A DNA stretch of 64,000 bases, taken from contig NZ_VUNQ01000001.1 of NCBI RefSeq assembly GCF_009695605.1, positions 169,100 to 233,099 of the forward strand, written 5' to 3'. The stretch is from Tissierella pigra (lineage in GTDB: Bacteria; Bacillota; Clostridia; Tissierellales; Tissierellaceae). This document shows positions 25,646 to 35,594 of this stretch, in pieces (the stretch's first letter is position 1; every line of letters begins with the position of its first letter). A program made the position numbers and the translations under genes. Below the pieces are notes generated by a model. It was not told the origin of the DNA. It worked only from the letters and a program-made list of their open reading frames with translations, and ran no database searches.

Positions 25646-26842
25646 TTATTTAGATACTAATTCTAAAGTATCTCTAGCTATCATTAACTCCTCATTTGTA
25701 GGAATAACAAGTATTGTAGCAGAAGTTAAATCCTTGTTAAGCTGAGCTTCCTCGCCTCTTACATCATTTAATTCACTATCAATTTTAAGTCCTAAACATT
25801 CTAAGCCTTCACATACTTTTTCTCTAATGTAGCTTGAATTTTCACCAATACCTGCAGTAAATACTAAGGCGTCTATTCTACACATAGTAGCTACATAAGC
25901 ACCTACATATTTTTTAACTCTATTAACGAATACATCTAAAGCAAGTTTTGCTCTTGTATTTCCTTCTTCCATAGCAATTTCTAAATCTCTAAAGTCACTA
26001 CTGATTCCAGATATTCCTAATACACCTGATTGTTTGTTTAGCATATTATTCACTTCATCAAAAGTCATATTTTCTTTACCCATAATAAATGGAATTATAG
26101 CAGGGTCAATATCTCCTGATCTAGTTCCCATTGCTAATCCTTCTAATGGTGTGAATCCCATACTTGTATCCATAGATTTTCCACCTTGTACTGCACATAC
26201 GCTGGAACCATTTCCTAAGTGACAAGTAACAATATTTAAATCTTTAATATCTTTACCTAATATTTCAGCAGCTCTTAATGCTACATATTTATGAGAAGTT
26301 CCGTGGAAACCATATCTTCTTATTTTATATTTTTCATAATATTCATAAGGAATAGGATATATATAATTATCGGCCTCCATTGTTTGATGGAATGCTGTAT
26401 CAAATACTGCAACCATTGGTGTATTTGGCATTAATTCTTTACAAGCTTCTATTCCAGTAATATTTGGTGGATTATGTAAAGGTGCTAACTCAATACATTC
26501 ATCAAGAACCTTCATAACCTCATCGTCTATTATAACAGATGATGCAAATGTTTCTCCACCATGTACAACTCTATGTCCTACTGCTCCTATTTCATCCATG
26601 GATTTTATAGCTCCATGATTTTCATCAATAATAGCATTAAGTACTAAACCTAAAGCAATTTTATGGTTAGCCATTGGCTCTTCAATTATTACTCTTTCTT
26701 TACCTGTGGTATCATGTTTAATTCTAGAACCTTCAATTCCTATTCTTTCTACAAGTCCTTTACAAAGTACTTCTTCTCCATTCATATCTATAAGTTGATA
26801 TTTTAATGAAGAGCTTCCACAGTTGATTACAAGAATCTTCAT
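25646..26842 (-). CDS. ackA: Acetate kinase
   Basis: 398 residues. ASKHA-fold motifs are intact: [13 protein letters not shown] at the N-terminus, [30 protein letters not shown] and [12 protein letters not shown]. It makes ATP from acetyl-phosphate in fermentation. The partner pta gene is not adjacent, unlike many Clostridia. It is divergent from tmcAL, an acetate-using enzyme. AGGAGG lies 10 nt upstream of the ATG. Confidence 0.98.
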   Translation of the reverse strand: MKILVINCGSSSLKYQLIDMNGEEVLCKGLVERIGIEGSRIKHDTTGKERVIIEEPMANHKIALGLVLNAIIDENHGAIKSMDEIGAVGHRVVHGGETFASSVIIDDEVMKVLDECIELAPLHNPPNITGIEACKELMPNTPMVAVFDTAFHQTMEADNYIYPIPYEYYEKYKIRRYGFHGTSHKYVALRAAEILGKDIKDLNIVTCHLGNGSSVCAVQGGKSMDTSMGFTPLEGLAMGTRSGDIDPAIIPFIMGKENMTFDEVNNMLNKQSGVLGISGISSDFRDLEIAMEEGNTRAKLALDVFVNRVKKYVGAYVATMCRIDALVFTAGIGENSSYIREKVCEGLECLGLKIDSELNDVRGEEAQLNKDLTSATILVIPTNEELMIARDTLELVSK

Positions 26843-26882
26843 ATTTTTTATTCCTCCTATTAATTGTTTTTATCTATATTTC

Positions 26883-26911
26883 ATAATATTACATTTGTGT
26901 TAAAAAATCAA
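26883..26911 (-). promoter_or_regulatory. Promoter of ackA
   Basis: Minus-strand TTGATT (26906-26911), 17 nt, TATTAT (26883-26888). It overlaps the divergent tmcAL promoter. Confidence 0.65.
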
Positions 26912-26927
26912 CATGATATGGTATAAT
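26899..26927 (+). promoter_or_regulatory. Promoter of tmcAL, extended -10 type
   Basis: Plus-strand TGGTATAAT (-10 at 26922-26927 with TG extension). The -35 region GTTAAA is poor at 17-nt spacing. It shares 13 nt with the ackA promoter on the other strand, so polymerase binding may be mutually exclusive. Confidence 0.6.
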
Positions 26928-26955
26928 AAAAGAAAATATATTTTTGGAGGTTATT

Positions 26956-28200
26956 ATGACAGTAGTTGGATTTATTACTGAATACAATCCTTTTCATTTT
27001 GGTCACAAATACCACCTAGAAGAATCTATGGGAAAAGCTAAAGCTGATTACTCCATAGCAATAATGAGTGGTTCATTTTTACAAAGGGGAGAACCTTCTT
27101 TTATTGATAAATGGACTAAGGCTAAAATGGCAGTAGACAATGGTGTAGATTTAGTATTGGAACTACCATTTATTTTTTCAACCCAAAGTGCAGAATTGTT
27201 TGCCTATGGAGGTATAAAGCTTTTAGATAGTTTAAATATTGTAGATTATATATCTTTCGGCAGTGAAATCGGAGATTTAGAACCATTAAATACTTTAGCT
27301 TCTATATTAGCAGTTGAACCAGATTTTTATAAGGAAATACTAAGATATAATCTATCGTTAGGTTTATCTTACTCAGTTTCAAGAAGCAATGCTCTCAATA
27401 ATTATATAAATAAATACCATATTAATAATACATATAATTATCAAGAAATACTTAATAGGTCCAATAATATATTAGGCATAGAATATCTAAAAAGCTTAAT
27501 AAACCTAAATTCTAAAATAAAGCCAGTTACAATCAAAAGGTCTGGTAAAGACTACAATGACTTAAACTTATCTAATGATTTTGCCAGTGCAACAGGAATA
27601 AGGAATTCTATTATAAACAATGGATTACCTTCCATTAAGAATCTAGTACCTTTTGAAACATACTATCATTTAGAAGAATATTTACAAAAATATCATAAAT
27701 TTAATCTTCTTGAAAACTATAATCAAATATTACTTTATTTAATTAGAACTATAGAAATAGAAAAACTTAAATCTTTACTGGATATAGAACCTGGTCTTGA
27801 AAATAGAATAGTGAACTATGGAAATAAAAATAACAATATTAAGGAAATAATCAATAGTATAGTCACTAAACGTTATCCTCGAACCCGTATTCAAAGATTA
27901 TTTATTCATTTGCTAAATCAGCTTGATAAAAAAACTTTTTGGGAACTTTATAATATTTACCCCTCCTATGTCCGTGTTTTAGGTGCTGGAAAAAACGGTC
28001 TAACTCTTATTAATAAAATTAAAAAAAATTCTTCTTTACCTATTATAACTAAATTCGCTGATTATAAACATTTCAAAGATAATTCTCTAGAAAAAATTCT
28101 TATGTTTGATAAAAGGGCTACGGATATATTTTTCATGGGATTAGAATCTTCAATAGTCTTATCAAATATGGATTATTATAATTCACCTTATATTAAATAA
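26956..28200 (+). CDS. tmcAL: tRNA(Met) cytidine acetate ligase TmcAL (YlbM)
   Basis: 414 residues beginning VVGFITEYNPFHFGHKYHL, with the nucleotidyltransferase HxGH motif near residue 15. It makes acetyl-AMP from acetate and ATP and acetylates C34 of elongator tRNA-Met. The ATG at 26956 has GGAGG 5 nt upstream. An in-frame TTG four codons earlier lies inside that site and was rejected. It is placed back-to-back with ackA, which releases acetate. Confidence 0.95.
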   Translation: MTVVGFITEYNPFHFGHKYHLEESMGKAKADYSIAIMSGSFLQRGEPSFIDKWTKAKMAVDNGVDLVLELPFIFSTQSAELFAYGGIKLLDSLNIVDYISFGSEIGDLEPLNTLASILAVEPDFYKEILRYNLSLGLSYSVSRSNALNNYINKYHINNTYNYQEILNRSNNILGIEYLKSLINLNSKIKPVTIKRSGKDYNDLNLSNDFASATGIRNSIINNGLPSIKNLVPFETYYHLEEYLQKYHKFNLLENYNQILLYLIRTIEIEKLKSLLDIEPGLENRIVNYGNKNNNIKEIINSIVTKRYPRTRIQRLFIHLLNQLDKKTFWELYNIYPSYVRVLGAGKNGLTLINKIKKNSSLPIITKFADYKHFKDNSLEKILMFDKRATDIFFMGLESSIVLSNMDYYNSPYIK

Positions 28201-28203
28201 CTC

Positions 28204-28246
28204 ATCATATTGTCCTCCTATAATTCATAATATGATTTATAGGAGG
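28204..28246 (+). promoter_or_regulatory. Interleaved stems hiding the ylbJ ribosome site
   Basis: CCTCCTATAA (28214-28223) is the exact complement of TTATAGGAGG (28237-28246), which contains the ylbJ Shine-Dalgarno sequence. ATCATATT (28204-28211) is the exact complement of AATATGAT (28229-28236). The two stems interleave, so they compete or form a pseudoknot in RNA read through from tmcAL. Confidence 0.5.
28205..28233 (+). promoter_or_regulatory. Candidate sigma-E sporulation promoter of ylbJ
   Basis: TCATATT (28205-28211) fits the sigma-E -35 pattern KMATATW. After 14 nt, CATAATAT (28226-28233) resembles the -10 CATACANT with two mismatches. The predicted start lies at the ribosome site. 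ylbJ belongs to the sigma-E regulon in Bacillus, which supports the call. Confidence 0.55.
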
Positions 28247-28253
28247 TGTACAT

Positions 28254-29468
28254 ATGAGAGCAGAAAGTAAAAATCAAAAAAACTACTCTACTTTATTATT
28301 TTTAATAATTATTATTTTCACGCTGTTTGGAATTATTGCTAATCCCAAACTTTCATTAAGTAGTGCTACATCAGGAGTATCAATATGGTTTAATATTATA
28401 TTGCCTTCTCTTTTACCATTTTTTATTATATCCGAGATACTTATAGGCTTAGGGTTTGTTGACCTTATAGGAAAGCTATTAGAGCCTTTAATCGGACCTT
28501 TATTCAATATACCAGGTAAAGGAGTATTCCCTTTAACAATGTCCATATTATCAGGATATCCTGTTGGAGCTAAATTAACATCTAGATTGAGGGAAGAAGG
28601 TTTAATAACAAAAAATCAAGGTAATAAACTAATATGCTTTACCAGTACCTCTGGTCCTCTTTTTATGCTGGGAACTGTTAGTATTGGAATGTTAAATGAT
28701 TCTAGTATAGGACCTCTTATTATAATTCCACATTATCTAGCAGTCCTATGTCTAGGGTTATTATTTAGATCTTATAAATCACATGATATAGAATTTAATA
28801 AGAAAAATAAAAATATTTTTGAAGAAATTCAAGATTCTTATGATTCTTGGATAAAAACAAAAAAATCCATAGGTTCTTTGATAACGGAAGCGGTCAAAGA
28901 AAGTATGGATACCATAATATTAATTGGTGGCTTAGTAATATTTTATTCTGTTCTAGTAGAAGTACTATTTAATATGAAGTTCATAAATAATTTTTTATAT
29001 TTATTAAGTAATATGTTGTCAATAGATTTGCAAATAGTCAAAGGTTTTGTTGCAGGAATCTTTGAGGTTACTATGGGATGCAAAAATATTGCAGCTGCAA
29101 ATATAGATTTTATTTATAAAATATCATTGATAAACTTTATAATTGGCTGGAGTGGTCTTTCTATTCATAGTCAAGCTCTTAGTTTTATTAATAGAACAGA
29201 TATAAATAGTAAGCTTTATATATTTTCAAAATTTCTTCATGGAATACTTGCAAGTATTTTGGGTTATATAATATATATTGTAAAATATAAAAACTATATA
29301 CAACCTACATTTTCAAATTTTTCAACCTCCTATGGGCAGTTTGAATTACTAGATTGGGTCTATTTATTAACTAGCTCTGCTAAACTGGCTTTAACTATTA
29401 GTATATATATTTTTATACTATCTGTACTTATATCATTAATATTCAGGAAACCTAAAAGATTTAATTAG
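28254..29468 (+). CDS. ylbJ: Sporulation integral membrane protein YlbJ
   Basis: 404 residues, mostly hydrophobic, with about eight membrane segments (first near 14-31, FLIIIIFTLFGIIANPKL). The nucleoside-transporter-like gate motif occurs twice (LSGYPVGAKL near 101-110, and GIFEVTMGCKNI). YlbJ is needed for spore cortex and resistance in Bacillus, and is presumed to move an unknown substrate into the forespore space. It follows tmcAL in the same order as Bacillus ylbJ-ylbM neighbours. Its last 8 nt overlap the end of the convergent coiled-coil gene. Confidence 0.9.
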   Translation: MRAESKNQKNYSTLLFLIIIIFTLFGIIANPKLSLSSATSGVSIWFNIILPSLLPFFIISEILIGLGFVDLIGKLLEPLIGPLFNIPGKGVFPLTMSILSGYPVGAKLTSRLREEGLITKNQGNKLICFTSTSGPLFMLGTVSIGMLNDSSIGPLIIIPHYLAVLCLGLLFRSYKSHDIEFNKKNKNIFEEIQDSYDSWIKTKKSIGSLITEAVKESMDTIILIGGLVIFYSVLVEVLFNMKFINNFLYLLSNMLSIDLQIVKGFVAGIFEVTMGCKNIAAANIDFIYKISLINFIIGWSGLSIHSQALSFINRTDINSKLYIFSKFLHGILASILGYIIYIVKYKNYIQPTFSNFSTSYGQFELLDWVYLLTSSAKLALTISIYIFILSVLISLIFRKPKRFN

Positions 29469-29907
29469 GTCCCCTTAGCTCTTTTCTATTTTCATTTATT
29501 AATTGAATTAACTCTTTTAAGTTTTCTTGAGTTTCTTCCATTAAGCTATCTGCATACTCCAGTGCTCCTATTCTAATTTCTTTAGCATTTGACTGGGCCT
29601 TTGTAATTATTTCTTCTGCTCTGGAGTTTGCCTTTTTTGTAATTTCATCTTGATCAACTAATCCTTCTAATCTATACTCTGTTTCTTTCAGTAAAGTATC
29701 TGCGTCTTTCTGTGCTTCTGCTAAAATTCTTTGTCTTTCATCTTTTATCCATGCTGCTTGTTTTATTTCATCTGGCAATTTTATTCTTATTTCTTTTAAT
29801 ATCTCTAAAATTTCAAATTTATCTACCATTACCTTTCCAGAAAAGGGTACACTTGTTCCAGATTCTACAATATCTTCAATTTCATCAATTAATTTTAATA
29901 CTTCCAT
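29461..29907 (-). CDS. Coiled-coil protein of the coaD neighbourhood, function unknown
   Basis: 148 residues, mostly helical and charged. An N-terminal segment (EVLKLIDEIEDIVESGTSVPFSGKV) has the FxGKVMVDKxEILE pattern often seen in Clostridial proteins labelled ATPase or V-type ATPase subunit-like. A long coiled coil (about 50-145) follows. I see no nucleotide-binding motif, so the ATPase label is not supported. It lies 5 nt after coaD, and a DivIVA-like or scaffold role is possible. Confidence 0.7.
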   Translation of the reverse strand: MEVLKLIDEIEDIVESGTSVPFSGKVMVDKFEILEILKEIRIKLPDEIKQAAWIKDERQRILAEAQKDADTLLKETEYRLEGLVDQDEITKKANSRAEEIITKAQSNAKEIRIGALEYADSLMEETQENLKELIQLINENRKELRGPN

Positions 29908-29912
29908 ATGTA

Positions 29913-30395
29913 TTATAATCCTCCTTCAAATTTATTTTTCAAGGCTAATTCTACTACTTCAGGAACAAAACATGAAATTTTACCGCCAAACATGGCTACT
30001 TCCTTTACAATACTTGAGCTTAAATAGGCATATTGACTACTAGAAACCATAAACATTGTTTCAACATCATCATTGACTTTTTTATTTACTAAGGCCATTT
30101 GCATTTCATATTCAAAATCTGAAACAGCTCTCAGACCTCTAATCATAGTAGTGCAGTTCATTTCTACAGCATAGTCTGTGAGAAGTCCTGAAAATGAATC
30201 TATTGTAACATTGTGAAATCCCTTTGTAACCTCTTTTAGTAAATCAATTCTTTCCTCCAATGAAAATGTATTCTTTTTCGATGGATTATTTAATACAGCT
30301 ACTATTAGGTTGTCTACTTTTTTTGCAGCTCTCTCTATAATATCTAAGTGACCATAAGTAACTGGATCAAAGCTACCTGGGTATATAGCATTCAT
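29913..30395 (-). CDS. coaD: Phosphopantetheine adenylyltransferase
   Basis: 160 residues. [21 protein letters not shown] gives the nucleotidyltransferase TxGH site, and [13 protein letters not shown] is the second signature (ISSTxxR-like). It makes dephospho-CoA, step four of CoA synthesis. coaBC, steps two and three, is at 48.7 kb. AAGGAGG precedes the ATG. 11 nt after rsmD. Confidence 0.97.
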   Translation of the reverse strand: MNAIYPGSFDPVTYGHLDIIERAAKKVDNLIVAVLNNPSKKNTFSLEERIDLLKEVTKGFHNVTIDSFSGLLTDYAVEMNCTTMIRGLRAVSDFEYEMQMALVNKKVNDDVETMFMVSSSQYAYLSSSIVKEVAMFGGKISCFVPEVVELALKNKFEGGL

Positions 30396-30406
30396 ATATT
30401 TCCTCC

Positions 30407-30964
30407 TTATTGTCTTTTTCTATAAAATGATAAGGATTTACTTCCATATCTTCTTAAATCTGTTTTCTCAAAGCTATATAATATTTCTTCTAATTCTAAT
30501 TCTTTCTCATGTTCAATTATTATTAGACCATTTTCTGCCAGTATATTAGCTTCATTAACTTTTTCTAAAATATTTTGAATAAATCCTTCTTTAAAAAAAG
30601 GTGGGTCTAGATAGATATAATTAAATTCAAGTTTTTTATCCCTAAAATTTCTTATGGATACTATAATATCTGACTTTATCACAAAGCTTCGATCTGTAAA
30701 TTTAGTATGAGCTAAATTTTCTTTAATAATATTTATACTATCCATAGAATTATCTACAAAGTAACATAACTTGGCTCCTCTGCTTAGAAACTCTATTCCC
30801 ATGGAACCAGAACCTCCAAATCCATCTAGTATAATGCTATCCTCATCTATATGTCCTAATATATTAAACAATGATTCTTTGGTTTTATCTTCTGTTGGTC
30901 TAACATTCATTCCCTTAGGAGATTTTAGTCTATGTCCTTTTCTTAGTCCTGATATTACTCTCAA
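30407..30964 (-). CDS. rsmD: 16S rRNA (guanine(966)-N(2))-methyltransferase RsmD
   Basis: 185 residues. Rossmann methyltransferase with the SAM loop [19 protein letters not shown] and the catalytic DPPF in [10 protein letters not shown]. The start [13 protein letters not shown] with [15 protein letters not shown] is the family signature. TTG start behind GGAGG. The rsmD-coaD pair is conserved across Firmicutes. Confidence 0.96.
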   Translation of the reverse strand: MRVISGLRKGHRLKSPKGMNVRPTEDKTKESLFNILGHIDEDSIILDGFGGSGSMGIEFLSRGAKLCYFVDNSMDSINIIKENLAHTKFTDRSFVIKSDIIVSIRNFRDKKLEFNYIYLDPPFFKEGFIQNILEKVNEANILAENGLIIIEHEKELELEEILYSFEKTDLRRYGSKSLSFYRKRQ

Positions 30965-31030
30965 ATAATTTCCTCCTTAAAACCAATGTCATTAATATTT
31001 TATCATATATTTTCTATTTTAAAACATAAA

Positions 31031-33091
31031 TTAATTAAATGTTAAATTTTCACCTGAATTTGAAAAGAGATTTTGTATTGTTTTCTTTAATTCTCTATAT
31101 TTTTCTGCATTTAATCTACTATCTTGATTAATAATATTTATTGCTTCTTTTTGTGCAGCTTTTAAAATATCCATATCTTTAAACAAATTTGCAACTTTTA
31201 ATTCTGGTAATCCATGTTGTTTAGTTCCAAAAAATTCTCCAGGACCTCGTAGTTCTAAATCCTTTTCAGAGATTTTAAAACCATCATTAGAACTTTGTAG
31301 TATTCTCATTCTCTCCCTGGATATGGGGTTTTTACTTTCATTTATAAGTATACAGTAGGATTGATACTCTCCTCTGCCAACTCTTCCCCTTAATTGATGT
31401 AATTGAGCAAGACCAAATCTTTCAGCATTGTAAATAACCATAATATTTGAATTCGGTACATTGACTCCTACCTCAATAACTGTAGTGGAAACTAATATAT
31501 CCAATCTATGATTTTTAAATTCTTCCATTACAGCATCTTTCTCTTTAGACTTCATTTTTCCATGTAATAATCCAACCTTAAATTCTTTAAATACATTGTC
31601 TTTAAAATTTATATACAATTCTTCCGCTGCATTTATTTCTAGTGTTTCAGATTCCTCTATTAATGGACATACTATATATGCTTGCCTTCCGTCCATAATT
31701 TGTTTTCTAATAAAATTATTAACCCTTTCAATCATCTCTTTACCCACAGCATAGGTCTCAATTTCTTTTCGTCCTGGTGGCAGCTCATCAATAATTGAAA
31801 TGTCTAAGTCCCCATATAAAATAAGTGCTAAAGTTCTTGGAATTGGAGTTGCAGTCATTACTATGGTATCTGGGTTGTGACCTTTTTGAGATAAAATGGC
31901 TCTTTGTTTTACACCAAATCTATGTTGTTCATCTGTAATTACAAGTCCAAGTTTGTTGAACTCCACATTTTCCTGAATAAGAGCATGGGTTCCTATTAAT
32001 ATATCTATTTTTCCTTGTTTCAAATTTACCAATATCTCCTCTTTCCTTTTTGGAGATAGGCTTCCTACTAGTAATTCAATTTCTATATCATAGGATTTAA
32101 AAAAATTTTTAAAGGATTCATAATGCTGACTTGCTAATATTTCTGTAGGTGCCATCATTACAGCTTGGTAACCTGACAATATAGATTTAAATATAGCAAG
32201 AATAGCCACTATGGTCTTTCCTGAACCTACATCTCCTTGTACCAATCTATTCATTTGAACATTAGATTCCATATTCTTTTCAATCTCTTTGAATACCTTA
32301 ATTTGAGCATTTGTAAGTTTAAAAGGCAGTTTTTCAATGAACTCAGTTACTTCAATGGTTTCTTTAAATTTTATTCCTTTATTATTGCCTACAGTCTTAT
32401 TCTTAATAGTGAAAAGACCTATTTGTAAAGTCAGCAACTCTTGAAATGCCAATCTTTTTCTAGCGTTTTCAAGTAATGTTTTACTTCCTGGAAAATGAAT
32501 ATTTATAATAGCATCTTTAATTCCCATTAATTTATATTTATTTATTATTTCTAAAGGTAGAAATTCATCAATACCATGTAAATATTCACTAATAGTATAT
32601 TTAATAACCTTTATTACTTCATTATTTGTTAATCCTTCTGTTAGTGGATATATAGGTATTATTCTTCCTACTTTATCCATTTTACCAACCTTTTCAAAAA
32701 CAGGATTCATTATTTGAATTTCTCGCCCAACTCTATTTATTTTTCCATTAACAATTATTTTTTCACCTATAAGAAACTTGTCTTTTAAGTAATCTTGATT
32801 AAACCAAGTTAAATATCCATCAGACATATTATTTCTCACAGGAATTTTTAAAATCGATAAATTCTTTCTAGGTCTTATTATATTTCCTTTACCTATTATC
32901 TCAACTTCCAAGGTTGCCTTTTCATTTGTCTTAAATTCTCTTAAATCTCCAACCTGAGACCTATCATCATAGTCTCTAGGAACAAAATATAACAAGTCTT
33001 CCACTGTATTTATATTTAGTTTTTTAAATCTTGAAGCTCTTTTTGGTCCTACACCCTTTATATACTGGATATTCATTGATAATAATTCCAT
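31031..33091 (-). CDS. recG: ATP-dependent DNA helicase RecG
   Basis: 686 residues. The N-terminal wedge/OB domain opens with [18 protein letters not shown]. Helicase motifs follow: GDVGSGKT (Walker A), TDEQHRFGV (Walker B), TATPIPRT, and the C-terminal QLRGRVGRG. It remodels stalled forks and branched DNA. I placed the start at the ATG 33089-33091, with GGAGG 6 nt upstream. The 32 residues open upstream run through a terminator hairpin and are not plausible. Confidence 0.97.
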   Translation of the reverse strand: MELLSMNIQYIKGVGPKRASRFKKLNINTVEDLLYFVPRDYDDRSQVGDLREFKTNEKATLEVEIIGKGNIIRPRKNLSILKIPVRNNMSDGYLTWFNQDYLKDKFLIGEKIIVNGKINRVGREIQIMNPVFEKVGKMDKVGRIIPIYPLTEGLTNNEVIKVIKYTISEYLHGIDEFLPLEIINKYKLMGIKDAIINIHFPGSKTLLENARKRLAFQELLTLQIGLFTIKNKTVGNNKGIKFKETIEVTEFIEKLPFKLTNAQIKVFKEIEKNMESNVQMNRLVQGDVGSGKTIVAILAIFKSILSGYQAVMMAPTEILASQHYESFKNFFKSYDIEIELLVGSLSPKRKEEILVNLKQGKIDILIGTHALIQENVEFNKLGLVITDEQHRFGVKQRAILSQKGHNPDTIVMTATPIPRTLALILYGDLDISIIDELPPGRKEIETYAVGKEMIERVNNFIRKQIMDGRQAYIVCPLIEESETLEINAAEELYINFKDNVFKEFKVGLLHGKMKSKEKDAVMEEFKNHRLDILVSTTVIEVGVNVPNSNIMVIYNAERFGLAQLHQLRGRVGRGEYQSYCILINESKNPISRERMRILQSSNDGFKISEKDLELRGPGEFFGTKQHGLPELKVANLFKDMDILKAAQKEAINIINQDSRLNAEKYRELKKTIQNLFSNSGENLTFN

Positions 33092-33118
33092 AAATTCCTC
33101 CAAGTTTATAATATTAAT

Positions 33119-33143
33119 AAAACCCTGCCAAAGGCAGGGGTTT
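33119..33143 (-). terminator. Intrinsic terminator of fakA
   Basis: GC-rich stem with CCCTGCC/GGCAGGG arms and a 3-nt loop, followed by TTTTATTAATATT on the minus strand. Starts at the fakA stop codon. Confidence 0.85.
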
Positions 33144-34761
33144 ATTCTACGGAAAATATATAATAATATATTGGTTGACCTCCACATATTAATTCAATAT
33201 CTAAATCATCATATAAATCAGATAAGTGCTTTTCTAAATCTTCCGCCATTTCTTCACTTAAATCACTCCCATATAGGATTGTAATCAACGAAGTATCTTC
33301 ATCAACCATATTTTCCAGTAGCTTAATGGAAACCTCATTTATCTCTTTCCCACTGGCTACTATATCTCCTTCAGCAATCCCTATAATATCATCCTTTTGG
33401 ATTTTTGTATTATTAAATTCTGTGTCTCTAACAGAATAAGTAACTTGACCTGTTTTTATATAGGTTATTGCTTCTTTCATAGTGTCTGTATTTTCTTCCA
33501 AGGATTTTGATTCATCAAAGGCAAGTAAAGCCGCTATTCCTTGTGGTATTGTCTTAGAAGGAATTACAACAACATTTCTATCGCTAAGTTCCTTAGTTTG
33601 TTCTGCAGTTAAAATAATATTACTATTATTAGGAAGAATAAAGACATTTTCTCCTGTAGTATTTTCAATAGCCTTTAGAATGTCTTCTGTACTAGGATTC
33701 ATAGTTTGACCACCAGAAACTAAAGTATCTACATTAAGTCCCTTAAATACTTCATCTATTCCTTCTCCTATTGATATAGCAACAAAAGAATATGGTTTCT
33801 TTGGCTTCGACAACTCTGACTTTAGAAGAATTTCTTCATGCTGATATCTCATGTTGTCGATTTTTATGTCATTTAATTCTCCAAGACTTAAAGCCTTTTG
33901 TAGTACTGTCCCTGGATTATTTGTATGAACATGAACTTTTATTAGACCTTCTCCTCCTACTACTAGTAAGGAGTCTCCTTGAACAGATAATTCCTCTCTA
34001 AAAGTTTCAATATCTTTATAGTTGGTATTGATTATAAATTCAGTACAATATCCATATTTAATATCATCAGTATCTATATGTTCATGATGAGTACGGTCTT
34101 GTTTCTCTATATTTTTCACTTCAGGTTTAATTTCAATATTTTCTATTCCTGCTAAGGCGTTATAGGCCCCTGTTAAGACATATATTAAACCTTTACCTCC
34201 AGCATCTACAACTCCCGCTCGTTTCAAAACTGGAAGCATTTCAGGAGTTCTAGCAAGGGCTTTTTCCCCATGTTCTATTACTTTCTTTAGAAAAATTAAA
34301 ATATCCTTTTCCTGTTTGCTAATGGATATTGCATATTCTCCACACTCTCTAGCTACTGTTAAAATAGTACCCTCTGTTGGTTTCATAACAGCTTTATATG
34401 CAGTATCAGATGCTTGTTTAAATGCTTCTGCAATTGTTTTAATATCTGCAGTATCTTTTCCATTCAATCCATTTGCAAATCCACGAAAAAGTTGTGATAA
34501 AATAACACCTGAGTTACCTCTAGCTCCCATAAGTGATCCATGGGATGTGGACAATGCTATTTTGCTAACACTATCTTCATCTAAATTAATTCCTTGTTTA
34601 ATAGCAGAATTTACTGTAAGCGACATATTTGTACCTGTATCTCCATCAGGAACAGGAAAAACATTTAAGGAGTTTACCTCCTCTTTATTATCTTCTAGGA
34701 ACTTTGCTGCACCTGCTAATGCTTTTTTTAGCATTGCTCCATCTAGAATTTCTATCCTCAA
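33142..34761 (-). CDS. fakA: Fatty acid kinase subunit FakA (DAK2-domain protein, YloV)
   Basis: 539 residues. The N-terminal DhaL-like ATP domain has [19 protein letters not shown] (about 31-49), and the C-terminal half is a DegV-like and FakA-specific region. With a FakB lipid-binding partner (not in window) it phosphorylates exogenous fatty acids, which feed PlsX/PlsY. The TTG start has GGAGG eight nt upstream. It follows asp23 as in other Firmicutes. Confidence 0.92.
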   Translation of the reverse strand: MRIEILDGAMLKKALAGAAKFLEDNKEEVNSLNVFPVPDGDTGTNMSLTVNSAIKQGINLDEDSVSKIALSTSHGSLMGARGNSGVILSQLFRGFANGLNGKDTADIKTIAEAFKQASDTAYKAVMKPTEGTILTVARECGEYAISISKQEKDILIFLKKVIEHGEKALARTPEMLPVLKRAGVVDAGGKGLIYVLTGAYNALAGIENIEIKPEVKNIEKQDRTHHEHIDTDDIKYGYCTEFIINTNYKDIETFREELSVQGDSLLVVGGEGLIKVHVHTNNPGTVLQKALSLGELNDIKIDNMRYQHEEILLKSELSKPKKPYSFVAISIGEGIDEVFKGLNVDTLVSGGQTMNPSTEDILKAIENTTGENVFILPNNSNIILTAEQTKELSDRNVVVIPSKTIPQGIAALLAFDESKSLEENTDTMKEAITYIKTGQVTYSVRDTEFNNTKIQKDDIIGIAEGDIVASGKEINEVSIKLLENMVDEDTSLITILYGSDLSEEMAEDLEKHLSDLYDDLDIELICGGQPIYYYIFSVE

Positions 34762-34779
34762 TTATAGTACCTCCTTAGA

Positions 34780-35136
34780 CTACTTTCCAACTCTAATGCC
34801 TTGTACATGTACGTTTATTTGGTCTATTTTTAGACCTGTTAAATTTTCAATATTAAATTTAACTCTTTCTATTATGTTTTCAGCAACTACAGAAATTCTT
34901 ACTCCGTACTCTAATATAACATGCAAATCAATTGTCAATTTTTCATCTTTTGTATAGACCTTAATGCCTTTAGCTAAATAATCTGATTTTAACAGTTCAA
35001 ACAATCCATCTGTCGCATTCTTAGAAGCCATACCTACTATACCATAACTTTCCATTGCTGATATTCCTGCAAGAGTAGCTATGACATTATCATCTATACT
35101 AATTACTCCATATTCGGTATTAGTTTTGGCTGACAT
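34780..35136 (-). CDS. Asp23/Gls24 family envelope-stress protein (YloU)
   Basis: 118 residues with the Asp23 fold: GVISIDDNVIATLAGISAMESYGIVGMA at the N-terminus and VNVHVQGIRV at the C-terminus. Family members act at the membrane or envelope. The Bacillus orthologue yloU is likewise between rpmB and yloV. AAGGAGG precedes the ATG. Confidence 0.93.
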   Translation of the reverse strand: MSAKTNTEYGVISIDDNVIATLAGISAMESYGIVGMASKNATDGLFELLKSDYLAKGIKVYTKDEKLTIDLHVILEYGVRISVVAENIIERVKFNIENLTGLKIDQINVHVQGIRVGK

Positions 35137-35175
35137 AAATAATCGCCTCCTTATTTTAAATATGCCATATTTTAT

Positions 35176-35204
35176 ATTTTACCCCAAATTTTAAAATAGT
35201 TCAA
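35176..35204 (-). promoter_or_regulatory. Promoter of asp23-fakA
   Basis: Minus-strand TTGAAC (35199-35204), 17 nt, TAAAAT (35176-35181). It lies about 40 nt before the ribosome site and is divergent from the rpmB promoter. Confidence 0.65.
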
Positions 35205-35244
35205 CTAAATCATATGATTATAATAATATAATAATACATTTTAG

Positions 35245-35279
35245 TTGCATTTTTACCGATTATTGTGTTAGAATATAAT
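35245..35279 (+). promoter_or_regulatory. Promoter region of rpmB
   Basis: Two overlapping readings fit: TTGCAT-18-TAGAAT (35245-35274), or TTTACC-16-TATAAT with TATAAT at 35274-35279. Either gives a leader of about 60-70 nt. Confidence 0.55.
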
Positions 35280-35298
35280 GTGTTATTATTGAAGTATA

Positions 35299-35318
35299 AA
35301 AATACTTATAAGTATTTT
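35299..35318 (+). repeat. Perfect palindrome in the rpmB leader
   Basis: AAAATACTTA/TAAGTATTTT is fully self-complementary over 20 nt and lies within the untranslated leader, 15 nt before the ribosome site. AT-rich, it may be a weak attenuator or an operator. Confidence 0.45.
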
Positions 35319-35342
35319 CATATAGTTAAGGAGGTGTTTGGA

Positions 35343-35534
35343 ATGGCGAAAGTTTGTGAAGTATGTGGAAAGGGAAAAGTATTTGGTAACAAAGTTACTT
35401 TCTCAAATAAAAAGAGTTCAAGAAGTTGGTCACCTAACATTAGATCTGTAAGAGCTGTTGTTAATGGTGGAACAAAAAAAGTTAATGTTTGTACTAGATG
35501 TTTAAGATCTGGATATGTTGAAAGAGCATTATAA
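35343..35534 (+). CDS. rpmB: 50S ribosomal protein L28, zinc-binding (C+) form
   Basis: 63 residues beginning MAKVCEVCGKGKVFGNKV, with a second pair in VNVCTRCLRSG. The two CxxC pairs mark the zinc-binding L28 variant, whereas zinc-independent paralogues lose them. The ATG at 35343 has AAGGAGG 8 nt upstream. Earlier in-frame starts lie before that site and were rejected. Ends at a shared terminator. Confidence 0.97.
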   Translation: MAKVCEVCGKGKVFGNKVTFSNKKSSRSWSPNIRSVRAVVNGGTKKVNVCTRCLRSGYVERAL

Positions 35535-35552
35535 TTATGTAAAAAATAAAAC

Positions 35553-35594
35553 AAGGCTTCCATTATTATAAAGGAAAGCCTTATTTTATTTTTA
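35553..35594. terminator. Bidirectional terminator between rpmB and the 56-residue gene
   Basis: AAGGCTTCC (35553-35561) pairs with GGAAAGCCTT (35573-35582, one bulge). It is flanked by a T-rich tract on the plus side (TATTTTATTTTT) and on the minus side (GTTTTATTTTTT), so it can end transcription from both convergent genes. Confidence 0.75.

Noticed and set aside
29461..29907. V-type ATPase subunit label for the coiled-coil protein
   Set aside because: No ATPase motifs and no other V-ATPase genes nearby. The likeness is only coiled-coil character.
33092..33187. Longer N-terminus for RecG
   Set aside because: The added residues run through the fakA terminator hairpin and lack a ribosome site. 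The ATG at 33089-33091 has GGAGG.
34316..34957. Plus-strand reading frame of 213 residues opposite fakA and asp23
   Set aside because: Shadow of the strongly conserved genes. The sequence has no domain signature.
35299..35318. Rho-independent terminator upstream of rpmB
   Set aside because: The 20-nt palindrome is wholly A/T apart from two pairs, so its stem is too weak. Kept only as a leader palindrome.
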